64,000 nucleotides of DNA from Hyphomonas sp. (GCF_017792385.1 NZ_CP051230.1:3100001-3164000); one strand, 5' to 3'; shown: positions 26,086-35,618, counted from the stretch's first letter. A program made the numbers and translations. Notes: a model not told the origin generated them from the sequence alone.

Positions 26086-28463
26086 AGTTCGGCGCCTGGA
26101 TCTCCGCTCTCGACCGCAAATTGCTGCGGGATCTGTTGCACATGCGCGGGCAGGGCATGGCTGTGGGGGCGATCGTTGCCTGCGGGGTCGCCATCATGGT
26201 CATGGCGCTCGGCGCCATTTCCTCTCTCGAACTCAGCCGGTCGACCTATTATGAGCGTTTCCGCTTTGCCGACGTGTTCAGCAATGCGAAGCGCGCCCCG
26301 GAACGCCTGGTCAGCAACATCGCGGAAATCGACGGTGTACGCGCGGTCGAAACGCGTATTTCCCGTCTGGTCACGCTCGATATCGAAGGGCTTCGGGAGC
26401 CGGCCAATGCGCAACTCGTCTCGCTGCCGGAAATTGGCGAGCCTCGCCTGAACGGGGTGTTGCTGTATTCCGGACGCTTCCCGGATCCGGGCCGGCCGGA
26501 CGAAGCGGTCGTCTCGAAATCCTTCATGGATGCGCACGGCTTCAGACTGGGCGGAAGCGTCCGGGCCGTGGTGAACGGACGGGCTCGTGATGTGGAGATC
26601 GTCGGCATCGGCGATTCACCGGAACATATCTACATGCTTGGTCCGGGCGGCTTGCTTCCGGACGAGAAACGATTTGCCATTTTCTGGATGGGGCGCCGCG
26701 CACTCGAAGCGGCCTTCGATCTTGATGGCGCGTTCAATGATGTCAGCGTGTCCCTCAATCCCGGCACCAATCCGCACCATGTGATCGATGCGCTCGATAC
26801 ATTGCTCGAGCCTTACGGGACTGGCGGCGCGTATGGCGCGGAAGATCAGTTGTCGAACGCGTTCATCGAGAGCGAGATGCAGCAGCTTGCGGCCATTGCC
26901 GCCATCATCCCGCCCATCTTTCTGGTCGTGTCCGCAATGCTCATCAATGCCATACTGGCGCGTCTGATTGCCACGGAACGCCAGCAGATCGGCTTGTTGA
27001 AGGCCTTCGGGTTCGATCAGCGGGAAATTGCCTGGCATTATGTGAAAATGGCTCTGGGCATGGTGGCGGGTGGCATCCTGGTCGGCTTCGGCCTCGGGGC
27101 AGCGCTGGCCCGGCTGATGACCAATCTCTATTCGGACAGTTTCCGCTTTCCCGACATGATCTTTCGCCTGGAGCCTTCCGCCTTCGTGATCGGTGGCGGT
27201 GCGGCGGCGTTTGCGGCGGTCATCGGTGCGGTCGGGTCAGCGCGCTCCGCGGCGAAACTGGCGCCTGCCGAAGCGATGTCGCCCGCGCCACCGACCATGT
27301 ACAGCAAGGGACTGGTTCAGCGCATGTTCGGTTTCTTCAAACTGGACGAGCCAACACGGATGATCCTGCGCCATATCACGCGTTGGCCGGTCCGGGCCGC
27401 TGTCACGATTGCCGGCGTGGCCGCGGCGCAGGGCCTTCTGGTCGGCACCCTGTTTGCCTTTGATGCGATTGACGAGATGCTGGAGCAGAGATTCCACCGT
27501 ACCGATGCATATGATGCGGCGATCAGTTTTGTCGAACCTGTCAATTTTGGTGCGCTGAGAGAAATCGAACGCCTGCCGGGTGTCCTGTCGGTGCAGCCCA
27601 GTCGGGACGTGTCCGTCAGATTGCGCCACCGGCATCTGGACGAGCGGGCCTGGCTGGTTGGGCTCGATGCCGATGGTCGCCAAAGACGGATTCTGGATGG
27701 TGACCGACGATACATGAAAGTGCCGGACAGGGGACTGGCCCTGTCGGCGCAGCTGGCCAACATGATCGCGGCAGGATTGGGCGATCATGTTACGCTGGAG
27801 GTTCTCGAAGGTGAACGTCCCATTGTCGAAGCGACCGTCACGGCGATTGTCAATGAACCGATGGGATGGCCTGCTTTCATGGACACATCGGCGCTCGGCA
27901 GGCTCCTGGGGGAAAGCAGGGTGATCAGCGGAGTCTACGTCATGGTCGATCCTGACCTTGAAGCGGACTTCAGCGATGCGGTGCTTGAGCGCCCCGGAAT
28001 TGCCAGTGTAACGCTGCAGCGCGCCTCCATCGAAAGCTTCAATGAGTCGATGGAAGAGAATGTGAACATCATGATGACCATCTATGCGCTCATCGGCGGG
28101 GCCATCGCGGCCGCCGTGGTGTACAATGCCGCGCGTATCGGGCTGACCGAACGGGGGCGAGAACTTGCGAGTCTCCGCGTACTGGGATTCTCCGAAGGCG
28201 AAGTATCCTACATCCTGATTGGAGAACTGGCACTCCTCGTCTTTCTCGCCTTGCCGCTCGGCGGTTTGCTCGGCGCTGGGCTTGCCTATCTTGTGGCGAC
28301 GTCCATGGCTACGGAATTATTCCGTGTACCACTGACGATTGACCCCTCAACACAAGGGTTCGCGGCGCTGATCGTGATCGCGTCCTCCATTGCAGCCGCC
28401 CTGTTTGTCCGAAATCGAGTGAAGTCACTCGATCTGATCGCCGTATTGAAGACCCGGGAGTAA
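26082..28463 (+). CDS. FtsX-like ABC transporter permease with duplicated domain
   Basis: 793 residues. There is one membrane segment near the N-terminus (GAIVACGVAIMVMALGAISSLEL), a large periplasmic domain, three further helices (about 280-395), then a second such unit ending in three helices (MMTIYALIGGAIAAAVVYNAARIGLTERGRELASLRVLGFSEGE and LGAGLAYLVATSMATELFRVPL). The segment ATERQQIGLLKAFGFDQREIAWHYVKM is the typical FtsX coupling region that meets the ATPase, and it recurs as ERGRELASLRVLGFSEGEVSYILIGE. The permease is therefore an internally duplicated, LolE/YknZ-like protein. The start GTG overlaps the ATPase stop by four bases. Confidence 0.85.
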   Translation: MKFGAWISALDRKLLRDLLHMRGQGMAVGAIVACGVAIMVMALGAISSLELSRSTYYERFRFADVFSNAKRAPERLVSNIAEIDGVRAVETRISRLVTLDIEGLREPANAQLVSLPEIGEPRLNGVLLYSGRFPDPGRPDEAVVSKSFMDAHGFRLGGSVRAVVNGRARDVEIVGIGDSPEHIYMLGPGGLLPDEKRFAIFWMGRRALEAAFDLDGAFNDVSVSLNPGTNPHHVIDALDTLLEPYGTGGAYGAEDQLSNAFIESEMQQLAAIAAIIPPIFLVVSAMLINAILARLIATERQQIGLLKAFGFDQREIAWHYVKMALGMVAGGILVGFGLGAALARLMTNLYSDSFRFPDMIFRLEPSAFVIGGGAAAFAAVIGAVGSARSAAKLAPAEAMSPAPPTMYSKGLVQRMFGFFKLDEPTRMILRHITRWPVRAAVTIAGVAAAQGLLVGTLFAFDAIDEMLEQRFHRTDAYDAAISFVEPVNFGALREIERLPGVLSVQPSRDVSVRLRHRHLDERAWLVGLDADGRQRRILDGDRRYMKVPDRGLALSAQLANMIAAGLGDHVTLEVLEGERPIVEATVTAIVNEPMGWPAFMDTSALGRLLGESRVISGVYVMVDPDLEADFSDAVLERPGIASVTLQRASIESFNESMEENVNIMMTIYALIGGAIAAAVVYNAARIGLTERGRELASLRVLGFSEGEVSYILIGELALLVFLALPLGGLLGAGLAYLVATSMATELFRVPLTIDPSTQGFAALIVIASSIAAALFVRNRVKSLDLIAVLKTRE

Positions 28464-28466
28464 CCC

Positions 28467-29759
28467 ATGGCCCTGAGAAACCGTATCCTGTTCTGGGCAG
28501 TCATTGCCCTTGTTGTTGTCAGTCTGGCGGTGTGGGCCTTCTCACCGCGCGCCGTGGACGTCGATATCGTCGAAGTGCAGCGCGGTCCCATGACCGTATC
28601 GGTTGAGGAAGAAGGTGAGACCCGCATTCACGACGTGTTCGAGATTTCGGCGCCGGTCGCCGGGCAATTGGAGCGCATTGGTCTCGATGCTGGTGATTGT
28701 GTCTATGAGGGTGAGACAGTGGTGGCCGTCATCAAACCCATTGCGGCCCCGGTCCTGGACAGCCGGTCTGAAAAGCAGCTCTCCGCGGTGGCAGACGCCG
28801 CCGCCGCCGCCGTCAGGGCAGCAGCTGCAGAATTGGACCGGGTCAGGGCCGAACTCTCGCGCGCAGAAACCGACGCGAACCGCTATCGTCAGCTCGCACC
28901 GGGAGGGTCGATCGCCCGGCAGGTGCTCGAGCGTGCCGAGGCGGAAGAGCGGACTTTGCACGCCGCCGCACGGGCCGCTGAAGCGGCCCTGGCCATGCGA
29001 CGGCAGGAACTGGCCGCTGCGCGTGCGGCCCTTCGCCCGAGCAGCGCATCTGAAGGTGGCGAACTGATTGACGTGATTGCACCGATTGACGGCGTGCTGT
29101 TGCGTCGTTTGCGACAGAGCGAGGGGCCGGTCGCGCAGGGGGCGCCTCTGGTCGAAGTGGGCGATCCGGACGAAATTGAAATCATCTCGGACCTCCTGTC
29201 GGAAGACGCCGTACGGATTTCACCCGGGGACCCGGTGACGATCTCGGACTGGGGCGGACCTGATCTTTACGGAAAAGTCCGCCGGATAGAGCCATTCGCC
29301 TTCACGAAAGTCTCCGCACTCGGCATTGAAGAGCAACGGGTCAATGTGGTGATGGATCTGTCTCCCGGACAGCCCTCCGCACGACTCGGCCATGGCTATC
29401 GTGTCGATGTGGCTGTCGAGGTCTGGTCGGCTGATGATGTGTTGACCGCGCCGATGACCGCCCTGTTCAAGCAGGACCGCGCCTGGTCGGTCTATCGTGT
29501 GGAGCGCGGACGCGCGCGTTTGCGCCAGGTCGAAATTGGCCACATGAACGGACAGGTCGCAGAGATTCTTGCTGGGCTCGAGCCCGGTGACACGCTGGTT
29601 GAGCATCCCTCGAGCCGCATCGAAGATCGCGTCCTCGTTCGGGCACGGCAATCTGCAGGACCCGTGATGGAAGAGTCTCCGGGTATGACCGCCGATGCGG
29701 TTCCCCTGTCCGCGAGCTGGGACACAGACGCCAGCGGCTGCGATTTCCTGATACGCTAG
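28467..29759 (+). CDS. HlyD-family periplasmic adaptor for the ABC exporter
   Basis: 430 residues: an N-terminal membrane anchor (ILFWAVIALVVVSLAVWAF), the first lipoyl half (GETRIHDVFEISAPVAGQLERIGLDAGDCVYEGETVVAV), a long helical hairpin about residues 95-195 rich in Ala/Glu/Arg, the second half (IDVIAPIDGVLLRRLRQSEGPVAQGAPLVEVGDPDEIEI) and beta domains. It should join the FtsX-like permease encoded three bases upstream to an outer-membrane channel; no TolC gene is adjacent, so it would borrow one such as the NodT-type protein at 8393. Its stop overlaps the convergent acetate kinase stop by four bases. Substrate unknown. Confidence 0.87.
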   Translation: MALRNRILFWAVIALVVVSLAVWAFSPRAVDVDIVEVQRGPMTVSVEEEGETRIHDVFEISAPVAGQLERIGLDAGDCVYEGETVVAVIKPIAAPVLDSRSEKQLSAVADAAAAAVRAAAAELDRVRAELSRAETDANRYRQLAPGGSIARQVLERAEAEERTLHAAARAAEAALAMRRQELAAARAALRPSSASEGGELIDVIAPIDGVLLRRLRQSEGPVAQGAPLVEVGDPDEIEIISDLLSEDAVRISPGDPVTISDWGGPDLYGKVRRIEPFAFTKVSALGIEEQRVNVVMDLSPGQPSARLGHGYRVDVAVEVWSADDVLTAPMTALFKQDRAWSVYRVERGRARLRQVEIGHMNGQVAEILAGLEPGDTLVEHPSSRIEDRVLVRARQSAGPVMEESPGMTADAVPLSASWDTDASGCDFLIR

Positions 29760-30931
29760 AGCAGGCTGGCGCAATCGCGTGCGATGATCCGTTCTTCATC
29801 GGCTTCGATGCGTATGACCGACACAGGTGCATCGGGCGGGGAGAGGAATGTCGAATTGGCGAGGTTGGCGGTTTGCTCGATCCGGGGGCCGAGCCATTCC
29901 AGATGCTCGATGATCCGGTTGCGTATCTCGGGTGAGTTTTCGCCGACGCCTCCGGAAAACACGATGGCATCGATGCCGCCAAGATCCACCATGAGCGAGC
30001 CGACCTGACTGGCGATACGATAGCAATACAGATCCAGCGCCTCTCGCGCTTCCGGCGCACTACTTTCGAGCAGCACTCTTGGATCACTCGATATGCCGGA
30101 CACGCCCAGCAGGCCGGACTGCCTGTAGAGCAGGTCGCCTACGTCGTCAGGCGACATGCCGCGATCCTGAACCAGATGCAGGACAACCCCAGGGTCGAGG
30201 TCGCCGCACCGCGTTGCCATAGGCAGTCCGTCGAGCGCCGTCAGGCCCATGGAGGTCGCGATGCTTGCGCCATTGCGCATCGCGCAGGCACTTGCGCCGC
30301 TGCCGAGATGAAGGGCAATGAGCCGCGCAGGCCGACTGCCGAGAATTTCGCCAATGCTCTCGGAGATGTGGGCATAGGAAAGTCCATGGAACCCGAAACG
30401 CAAAATGCCCTCCTCGCTCAATGCGCGGGGCAGAGCGTAGAGTTCGGCAATGCGGGGGATGGTACGGTGGAAGGCCGTGTCGAACGACAGTGTCTGGGGC
30501 AGGTCTGGCAGGGCAGCCTGAACGGCGCGCACGCCTGCCAGATTGTGCGGTTGGTGCGCGGGCGCAAAGACCGACAATGCCTCCAGCTCTTCCAGGTTGG
30601 TCTCATTGGCGATGACCGCACGCGCATGTTTCCGACCACCGTGCACAATCCGGTGACCGATGCCGGTCAGAGTAAACTGTTCGGTCTGGCGGGACAGCCA
30701 GCCCGCAAGGCGTTCCGTCAATTGGTGTGGCTCTTCGCACTGACGAATCTCGACTTCCAGGCCTTCCAGCATTGCCGGATCTGAAATGTCGACACTGCGT
30801 GCGCCGGAGAGGTCGCGCACCGCGCCGCGGAGAAGGCACGCCGAGAGCTTCTTGTCCGGCTGGAGCCCATAGACTGAAAACTTCAGGCTGGAGGATCCGA
30901 TATTGAAAGTGGCAACGGCCTGAACGCTCAT
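29756..30931 (-). CDS. ackA: Acetate kinase
   Basis: 391 residues. Acetate-kinase motifs appear in order: FNIGSSSLKFSVYGL at the N-terminus (phosphate-binding), GHRIVHGG, FDTAFHRTIP, FGFHGLSYAHIS, HLGSGASA, GLTALDGLPMATRCGDLDPG and FSGGVGENSPEIR. It interconverts acetyl phosphate and ADP with acetate and ATP, yielding ATP by substrate-level phosphorylation when respiration is limited. It overlaps the phosphotransacetylase gene by four bases (ATGA), so the two are translationally coupled. The pair sits inside the putative low-oxygen island, which fits a fermentative ATP role rather than a housekeeping one, though no FNR-type box was found upstream of the pair. Confidence 0.93.
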   Translation of the reverse strand: MSVQAVATFNIGSSSLKFSVYGLQPDKKLSACLLRGAVRDLSGARSVDISDPAMLEGLEVEIRQCEEPHQLTERLAGWLSRQTEQFTLTGIGHRIVHGGRKHARAVIANETNLEELEALSVFAPAHQPHNLAGVRAVQAALPDLPQTLSFDTAFHRTIPRIAELYALPRALSEEGILRFGFHGLSYAHISESIGEILGSRPARLIALHLGSGASACAMRNGASIATSMGLTALDGLPMATRCGDLDPGVVLHLVQDRGMSPDDVGDLLYRQSGLLGVSGISSDPRVLLESSAPEAREALDLYCYRIASQVGSLMVDLGGIDAIVFSGGVGENSPEIRNRIIEHLEWLGPRIEQTANLANSTFLSPPDAPVSVIRIEADEERIIARDCASLL

Positions 30932-31863
30932 GAAACACTCTGATACCAGTTTGAAACCAGCGCAGCGAAGGCACAGGAGGCCAGACGTTCCTCCGCAGTG
31001 TCTGCCCGGCTGGTCAGAATGATCGGAACGGAGGCGCCCAGAACGATTCCGGCGGCCGAAGCGCCGGCGAGATAGTCCAGTTGCTTGGCCAACATGTTCC
31101 CGGCTTCCAGGGTTGGCACAATCAGAACGTCTGCGTCGCCCGCAACCGGCGAGGTCAGCCCCTTTGCGGTAACCGCGTCTGGCGAGACGGCCAGATCGAA
31201 GGCCAGGGGACCATCCAGCAGGCCGCCCTTTATCTGGCCCCGCTCAGCCATCTTGCATAGGGCCGCCGCATCTAGTGTGGAAGGGATCACCGGATCGACT
31301 TCCTCCGTGGCCGAGAGGATGGCCACTTTGGGCTGTTCAATTCCGATCGCGCGCGCGGCATCGATGGCGTTTTGAGTGATCCAGCGCTTGGCAGGCAGGT
31401 CCGGTGCGATGTTGATCGCACCGTCGCTGATCAGGATGGGTTTGTGATAGCCGCTGGTCTCCAGCAGGAACACATGGCTCATTCGCCGGTCCGTCCTGAG
31501 ACCTTTATCGCGTTTGACAATGGCCTCCATCAATTCATTGGTATGCAGCGCACCTTTCATGACAGCGTTGGCTCGTCCGTTTCGAACCCATTCGACCGCT
31601 TTGGACGCAGCTGCATGACTGTGGGCGGTCGGCACGAGTTCGGTGCCGTCAATGTCCAGTTCGCCAGCCTTGGCAGCGGCGCGGATCTTGTCCTCCGGGC
31701 CGATCAGGATGGGAATGATGATCCCTAACCGGGCCGCGTCCAGAGCGCCTTTCAGGCTCGACGTGCTGACCGGATGAACCACTGCTACGCGCAAGGGCTC
31801 GCCACTGAGCGCAGTGGCCCGGGACCGGATGTCGTCAAAGGGTAGGGAAGGCGTGTCGGACAT
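30928..31863 (-). CDS. pta: Phosphate acetyl/butyryltransferase
   Basis: Start at the ATG ending at 31863, which has GAGGAGGAAAA ahead; 311 residues. The short PTA/PTB form: RVAVVHPVSTSSLKGALDAARLGIIIPILIGPEDKI, ANAVMKGALHTNELMEAI, RMSHVFLLETSGYHKPILISDGAINIAPDL, AILSATEEVDPVIPSTLDAAALCKM and ILTSRADTAEERLASCAFAAL. It converts acyl-CoA and phosphate to acyl phosphate and CoA; with AckA it turns acetyl-CoA (or butyryl-CoA) into ATP and acid. The enzyme is first in the pta-ackA unit. It is divergent from a phasin gene, so a storage and an overflow gene are transcribed away from a 231-base region in which I saw no clear box. Confidence 0.88.
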   Translation of the reverse strand: MSDTPSLPFDDIRSRATALSGEPLRVAVVHPVSTSSLKGALDAARLGIIIPILIGPEDKIRAAAKAGELDIDGTELVPTAHSHAAASKAVEWVRNGRANAVMKGALHTNELMEAIVKRDKGLRTDRRMSHVFLLETSGYHKPILISDGAINIAPDLPAKRWITQNAIDAARAIGIEQPKVAILSATEEVDPVIPSTLDAAALCKMAERGQIKGGLLDGPLAFDLAVSPDAVTAKGLTSPVAGDADVLIVPTLEAGNMLAKQLDYLAGASAAGIVLGASVPIILTSRADTAEERLASCAFAALVSNWYQSVS

Positions 31864-32094
31864 GGTTTTCCTCCTCACGACTCGTTCTGGCGTGTGTCCG
31901 CTCAGTGTTGCTCAGCTGTGGCCCCGCTGCCAACCTGCAAGTCAGACAAGCTCGCAAGATGGGGATGCCTCAATACGCATTTCTCCGGGGTGATGCCGCT
32001 AGGTAGTTCCCCGCAATTGAGCCTCGCGGAAAGTGGCGGCTTACTGGACCTGACCTGATGGGGGCATCACAGGATTAGCCAGAGGAGATTTGAC

Positions 32095-32466
32095 ATGGCC
32101 CAGAAGCGAGCGCAGGCGGAACAGGCGGCCGCCAGTCCCCGTACCAGTCGGACGACGAAGAAGGCATCGGTCGGATTCGATCCCGCCGCGGCGATGCCGC
32201 TGCCATTCGCGGATGGCATGCGTTACGGAACCGAGGCGATGAAACACTGGTTCGAAACCGGACAGGACATGGCCCGCTTCTACAATACGCGCCTGATCAA
32301 GGATTTCTCTTATCTGAGCGAGTTCGGTGCCTGCCGGACACCCGCACAAGGCGCAGAAGTATGGCTGCGCGCAGCCAGCGAGGCGGCGCATGACTATGCC
32401 GATCAACTGGACCGGGTGATGAAGATTGCGATGAACGGATCGCACAAGGAAGCGTCCAAGGAGTGA
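32095..32466 (+). CDS. Phasin-like polyhydroxyalkanoate granule protein
   Basis: 123 residues preceded by AGAGGAG. After a basic Ala/Thr/Ser-rich N-terminus (AQKRAQAEQAAASPRTSRTTKKA), the amphipathic helices MRYGTEAMKHWFETGQDMARFYNTRLIKDFSYLSEFGACRTPAQGAEVWLRAASEAAHDYADQLDRVMKIA match the phasin_2 pattern. Phasins coat PHA granules and control their size and access. It is close to a PHA synthase gene (36192-38060) and to FixL/FixJ, the next genes in the same direction. Short for the family but complete. Confidence 0.72.
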   Translation: MAQKRAQAEQAAASPRTSRTTKKASVGFDPAAAMPLPFADGMRYGTEAMKHWFETGQDMARFYNTRLIKDFSYLSEFGACRTPAQGAEVWLRAASEAAHDYADQLDRVMKIAMNGSHKEASKE

Positions 32467-32537
32467 TCCGGGCCTGAATTGACCTGGAACGAAATCTGCG
32501 GCTGGTCTGATGCCTCGACACTGATGGGACGGTCCGG

Positions 32538-34130
32538 TTGGACAGATTGAAACTTTTTGACACGGTCCTGAGACCCGTAACGGCGTTTCTTCACGACGCG
32601 CTGAACCGTGTGGACAACGATCCGGACCTGGCTGAAACCGCGCGTCCCCTGATCGAGGCGATCGAAGCCGTGCCCGGTTCCGGGCGGGTCGCCATCTATC
32701 TGCGGGGGGCGTCGGACACAGCGCAACTCGTGTCGGGACCATCCTTCAGTTCAGTTGAATCAGACATGCTTCGCAGTCGGATTGATGAAACGCTGTCCGG
32801 TGCGTCATTGCCCGGCCTGCCTGCGATCATGGCTGTCTCGTTGGACAATGGCCCCGTGCACAGGACACGGCTGTTCCCCCTGCGCATTGCTGGCGAAGAA
32901 CCGGCGGCGATCCTGGTCACGGTCCGCGATCCGAAGGACGAGGCGGATGATACGGTCTTCAGCAGCTTCCTGGACGAGATCACTCAACTCGCAGGCATCG
33001 TCGTCGAGGACCGGCGCCTGCGTTCGAAGATGACCGACCAGCAAACCATGCTGTCAGTCCTTCTGAGCGCAGCTCCCGATGCCATCGTCCGCATCGACCG
33101 GCAGGGAACGATCCTGGACTTCACCGGCAGCGCAGAACGTGTGTTCGGGTGGACGGCGTCAGACATGATCGGCAAGCCTCTCAGCCTGCTGATGCCAGAG
33201 CCATATGCCAGTCAACATGACGATTATCTTGCCGCGTTTCTGGAGACGGGAGAGCGGAAGTTGCCCGATTTTGGTCGCACGCTCCAGGCTCGCTACAAAT
33301 CGGGTCACGTATTCCCGGTGGAGGTGGCCCTGAGTGAACTGCCGGGGCGGGACGGGCCGGAATTCATCGGGATCGTCCGGGACATCTCTCGCCGCGTGGC
33401 GCGTGAGGCAGAAGTCGAATCGTTGAGAGATGCGCTGGATGCGGCCGCCCTGCAAAGCGCGCTGGGAGAGTTTGCGGCAACCATCGCCCATGAGCTGAAC
33501 CAGCCCCTGACAGCGATTGCCAACTATATGGACGCGCTGGAGCTGCGATTGAAATCGCCGAGGGACGGCGATCTCGAGGAGGCGCTCGAACTTGCCCGAA
33601 AGTCGGCAGCCCAGGCCAGGTTGGGCGGACAGGTCATCGCGCGCACCCGGCGGATGACCCTGCGCGGCGACAGTGAGATGAAACTCGACGATTTCCACGG
33701 CGCAGTGGCAGAAGCCATGGCGATGCTGTCCCATGCGCCATCCGCCAAGGGGGTCGCGATCCGTTTCAGTCATGACGGGCGGCGGGACCCATCCCTGTTT
33801 GACCGGGTTCAGGTGCAGCAGATCCTGATCAATCTGGTCAGCAACGCGCTTCGGGCGATGGCCAACCAGCAGGGGGCGGAACTCACTGTCGTAACGCGAC
33901 AGGACGCTTCTGTGTTGGAGTTGATCGTCCGCGATACAGGTCCAGGCATCGCGGACGACGACAAACCCAAGATATTTGACCGGTTTTTTCGCAGGAGTCG
34001 GTCCGGAATGGGGCTGGGCCTGTCAATTGTCCGCCGGCTTGCACAGGCTCATGGCGGCGATATCACGCTTGCGGATGCAATTGGGGGTGGTGCCGAGTTC
34101 ACCCTTACCCTTCCACGCCGTGTGGTGTAG
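32538..34130 (+). CDS. FixL-like PAS sensor histidine kinase with haem-site residues
   Basis: Reading begins at TTG 32538; 530 residues, no membrane segments. A GAF-like region (about 20-160) is followed by a PAS domain (about 170-285), then HisKA with phospho-acceptor His318 in ATIAHELNQPLTA and HATPase (LVSNALRAMANQQGAE, RDTGPGIADDDK, GMGLGLSIVRRLAQAHGG). In the PAS domain, MPEPYASQHDDYL aligns with the FixL haem-ligand region, so His227 corresponds to the proximal His, and Arg247 (PDFGR) to the distal Arg that senses bound O2. A second conserved Arg and a distal His of Bradyrhizobium FixL are replaced by Ala and Lys. The gene is 27 bases before its FixJ-like partner. An O2-sensing role is likely; redox or another ligand is possible. 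Confidence 0.8.
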   Translation: MDRLKLFDTVLRPVTAFLHDALNRVDNDPDLAETARPLIEAIEAVPGSGRVAIYLRGASDTAQLVSGPSFSSVESDMLRSRIDETLSGASLPGLPAIMAVSLDNGPVHRTRLFPLRIAGEEPAAILVTVRDPKDEADDTVFSSFLDEITQLAGIVVEDRRLRSKMTDQQTMLSVLLSAAPDAIVRIDRQGTILDFTGSAERVFGWTASDMIGKPLSLLMPEPYASQHDDYLAAFLETGERKLPDFGRTLQARYKSGHVFPVEVALSELPGRDGPEFIGIVRDISRRVAREAEVESLRDALDAAALQSALGEFAATIAHELNQPLTAIANYMDALELRLKSPRDGDLEEALELARKSAAQARLGGQVIARTRRMTLRGDSEMKLDDFHGAVAEAMAMLSHAPSAKGVAIRFSHDGRRDPSLFDRVQVQQILINLVSNALRAMANQQGAELTVVTRQDASVLELIVRDTGPGIADDDKPKIFDRFFRRSRSGMGLGLSIVRRLAQAHGGDITLADAIGGGAEFTLTLPRRVV

Positions 34131-34157
34131 ATTGGGCAGAACAGAGGGGAGCCCGAC

Positions 34158-34781
34158 GTGACAGCGCCTGATGCCTGCAAGATTATCGTGGTTGACGATG
34201 ATGCCGGTGTCAGGGATTCGCTGGACGCATTGCTGGAGGCAAAGGGCTATGCCTGCGAGCTGTTTGCTTCTGCCGAGGCGTTCCTTGACCAGCATAACGC
34301 AGCAGACCCGGCCATTATCCTCATGGACTATTCATTGGGCAGCATGTCCGGGATGCAGGCCATACAGACGGTTCGCGCCAATGATGACACGCGCCCGATC
34401 ATCATGATTACGGCACATGGCGACGTTGCGCTTGCGGTGAAGGCCATGCGGGCCGGTGCGACCGACTTCATTGAAAAGCCATGGGACAAGGATGCCTTGT
34501 TCAATGCCATTGAGCGTGCGTCCGACAATGCGCGTGCGGCCGCGGAACTCGCGCAAGCCCGCAAGCAAGCGCTGGACGCGATCTTGAGCTTTACACCGCG
34601 AGAGAAGGACGTTTTCGACCAGTTGATCACCGGCGCGTCGAACAAGCTGGTCGCACGGACGCTCGATCTCAGCCCGCGGACTGTGGAATTTTACCGGGCC
34701 AACGTACTCGAGAAGGCCGGGGCAGGAAGTGTTGCGGAATTGGTGCGACTGGCTTTCCTTGCGCGCGGCGCCGAGCTCTGA
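34158..34781 (+). CDS. FixJ-like response regulator
   Basis: GTG start with AGAGGGGAG ahead; 207 residues. A receiver domain with acidic pair VVDDDAG, phospho-acceptor Asp57 in IILMDYSLG, Thr85 in ITAHGD and Lys107 in FIEKPWD is followed by a LuxR-type helix-turn-helix (FTPREKDVFDQLITGASNKLVARTLDLSPRTVEFYRANVLEKAGAGSVAELVRLA). This is the standard FixJ/NarL layout with the FixJ-type FIEKPW. It is expected to receive phosphate from the FixL-like kinase just upstream and switch on the convergent FixK/FNR-type gene or similar targets. No FixJ target site could be identified by eye. Confidence 0.87.
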   Translation: MTAPDACKIIVVDDDAGVRDSLDALLEAKGYACELFASAEAFLDQHNAADPAIILMDYSLGSMSGMQAIQTVRANDDTRPIIMITAHGDVALAVKAMRAGATDFIEKPWDKDALFNAIERASDNARAAAELAQARKQALDAILSFTPREKDVFDQLITGASNKLVARTLDLSPRTVEFYRANVLEKAGAGSVAELVRLAFLARGAEL

Positions 34782-34787
34782 CGGGCT

Positions 34788-35462
34788 CTAGACGGCGATT
34801 TCGCCCGGGTCGCACGCGCCACTATCTCCACGACCGGCCTGCCGACGCAGGCGGCCGATATCTGCTATGCGAAAGCGATCTGGACGGGGCAGGTCGATAA
34901 TCCCTGTTTGCTTCAGCCGATTCAGCATCCGGCTGACGGTTTCAAGCGTTAGCCCCAAATGATCTGCCATGTCACAGCGGCTCATTGGGATCGGAATATA
35001 TCCATCCGCTCGAGGCCGGAAACGTCCGGCGAGGAAAAGAACGAAATCGGCCACGCGTTCCTTTGCGCACCTGCATGCAAGCAATGTCGCCTGCCGACGG
35101 GCATCCGCAGCCGCCTTGTCTATGTCGCGGAAAACCTCCGCGCGAAACTCCGCATCCTCCAGCAGTCGTCGTTCAAACGCGGCTCGGCTGACATAGTCCG
35201 TTTCGACGGGGCTCAATGCCTCTGCGCTGGTGGGGCTGGTGGAAGACAGGCACAACGAGACATAGTCTCCGGGGCCTGCAAAGGCCTCGATCTGCCGGTA
35301 TCCGTCGGCCGTCACACGATAGACTGTGACCGTACCTGACAGGATCTTGTGCAGTCCGCGGTCGGCATCACCTTGATGGAACAGATGCTCAGCCGGTGCG
35401 AACACGCGTCTTTGTCCCGTCATGTTCGCCTGAATTGCATTTTGGGCTTCAGTACGGGTCAT
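34788..35462 (-). CDS. Crp/Fnr family regulator, FixK-like
   Basis: 224 residues, ATG preceded by AGGAGA. An N-terminal cyclic-nucleotide-type beta-roll (FAPAEHLFHQGDADRGLHKILSGTVTVYRVTADGYRQIEAFAGPGDYVSL) and dimer helix precede a winged helix-turn-helix. The recognition helix reads LTLETVSRMLNRLKQTG; the E-T-V-S-R residues are those that in FNR/FixK proteins contact TTGA-N6-TCAA. There is no N-terminal cysteine cluster, so it is not a [4Fe-4S] FNR and more likely FixK-type, controlled by expression. It converges on the FixJ-like gene. Boxes of the predicted sequence lie upstream of several genes in this window. Confidence 0.85.
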   Translation of the reverse strand: MTRTEAQNAIQANMTGQRRVFAPAEHLFHQGDADRGLHKILSGTVTVYRVTADGYRQIEAFAGPGDYVSLCLSSTSPTSAEALSPVETDYVSRAAFERRLLEDAEFRAEVFRDIDKAAADARRQATLLACRCAKERVADFVLFLAGRFRPRADGYIPIPMSRCDMADHLGLTLETVSRMLNRLKQTGIIDLPRPDRFRIADIGRLRRQAGRGDSGACDPGEIAV

Positions 35463-35618
35463 GTCGGTCTCCTGACGCTGCGTGATGTGACAGTCTCAGG
35501 ATGACGCAAGCGGGTGGCACCTGACATTACGGGACATTACGCATAAGGGTTTGTACGCAGGCTGCGACACGCAGCTCGTCTTCCCCGATACAGGTTTGTC
35601 CGGTGTGATGGACGATGC

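Noticed and set aside
32055..32070. TGATGGGGGCATCA dyad upstream of the phasin gene as an FNR-type site
   Set aside because: The half-sites are six bases apart rather than four and lack the TTGA/TCAA outer bases.
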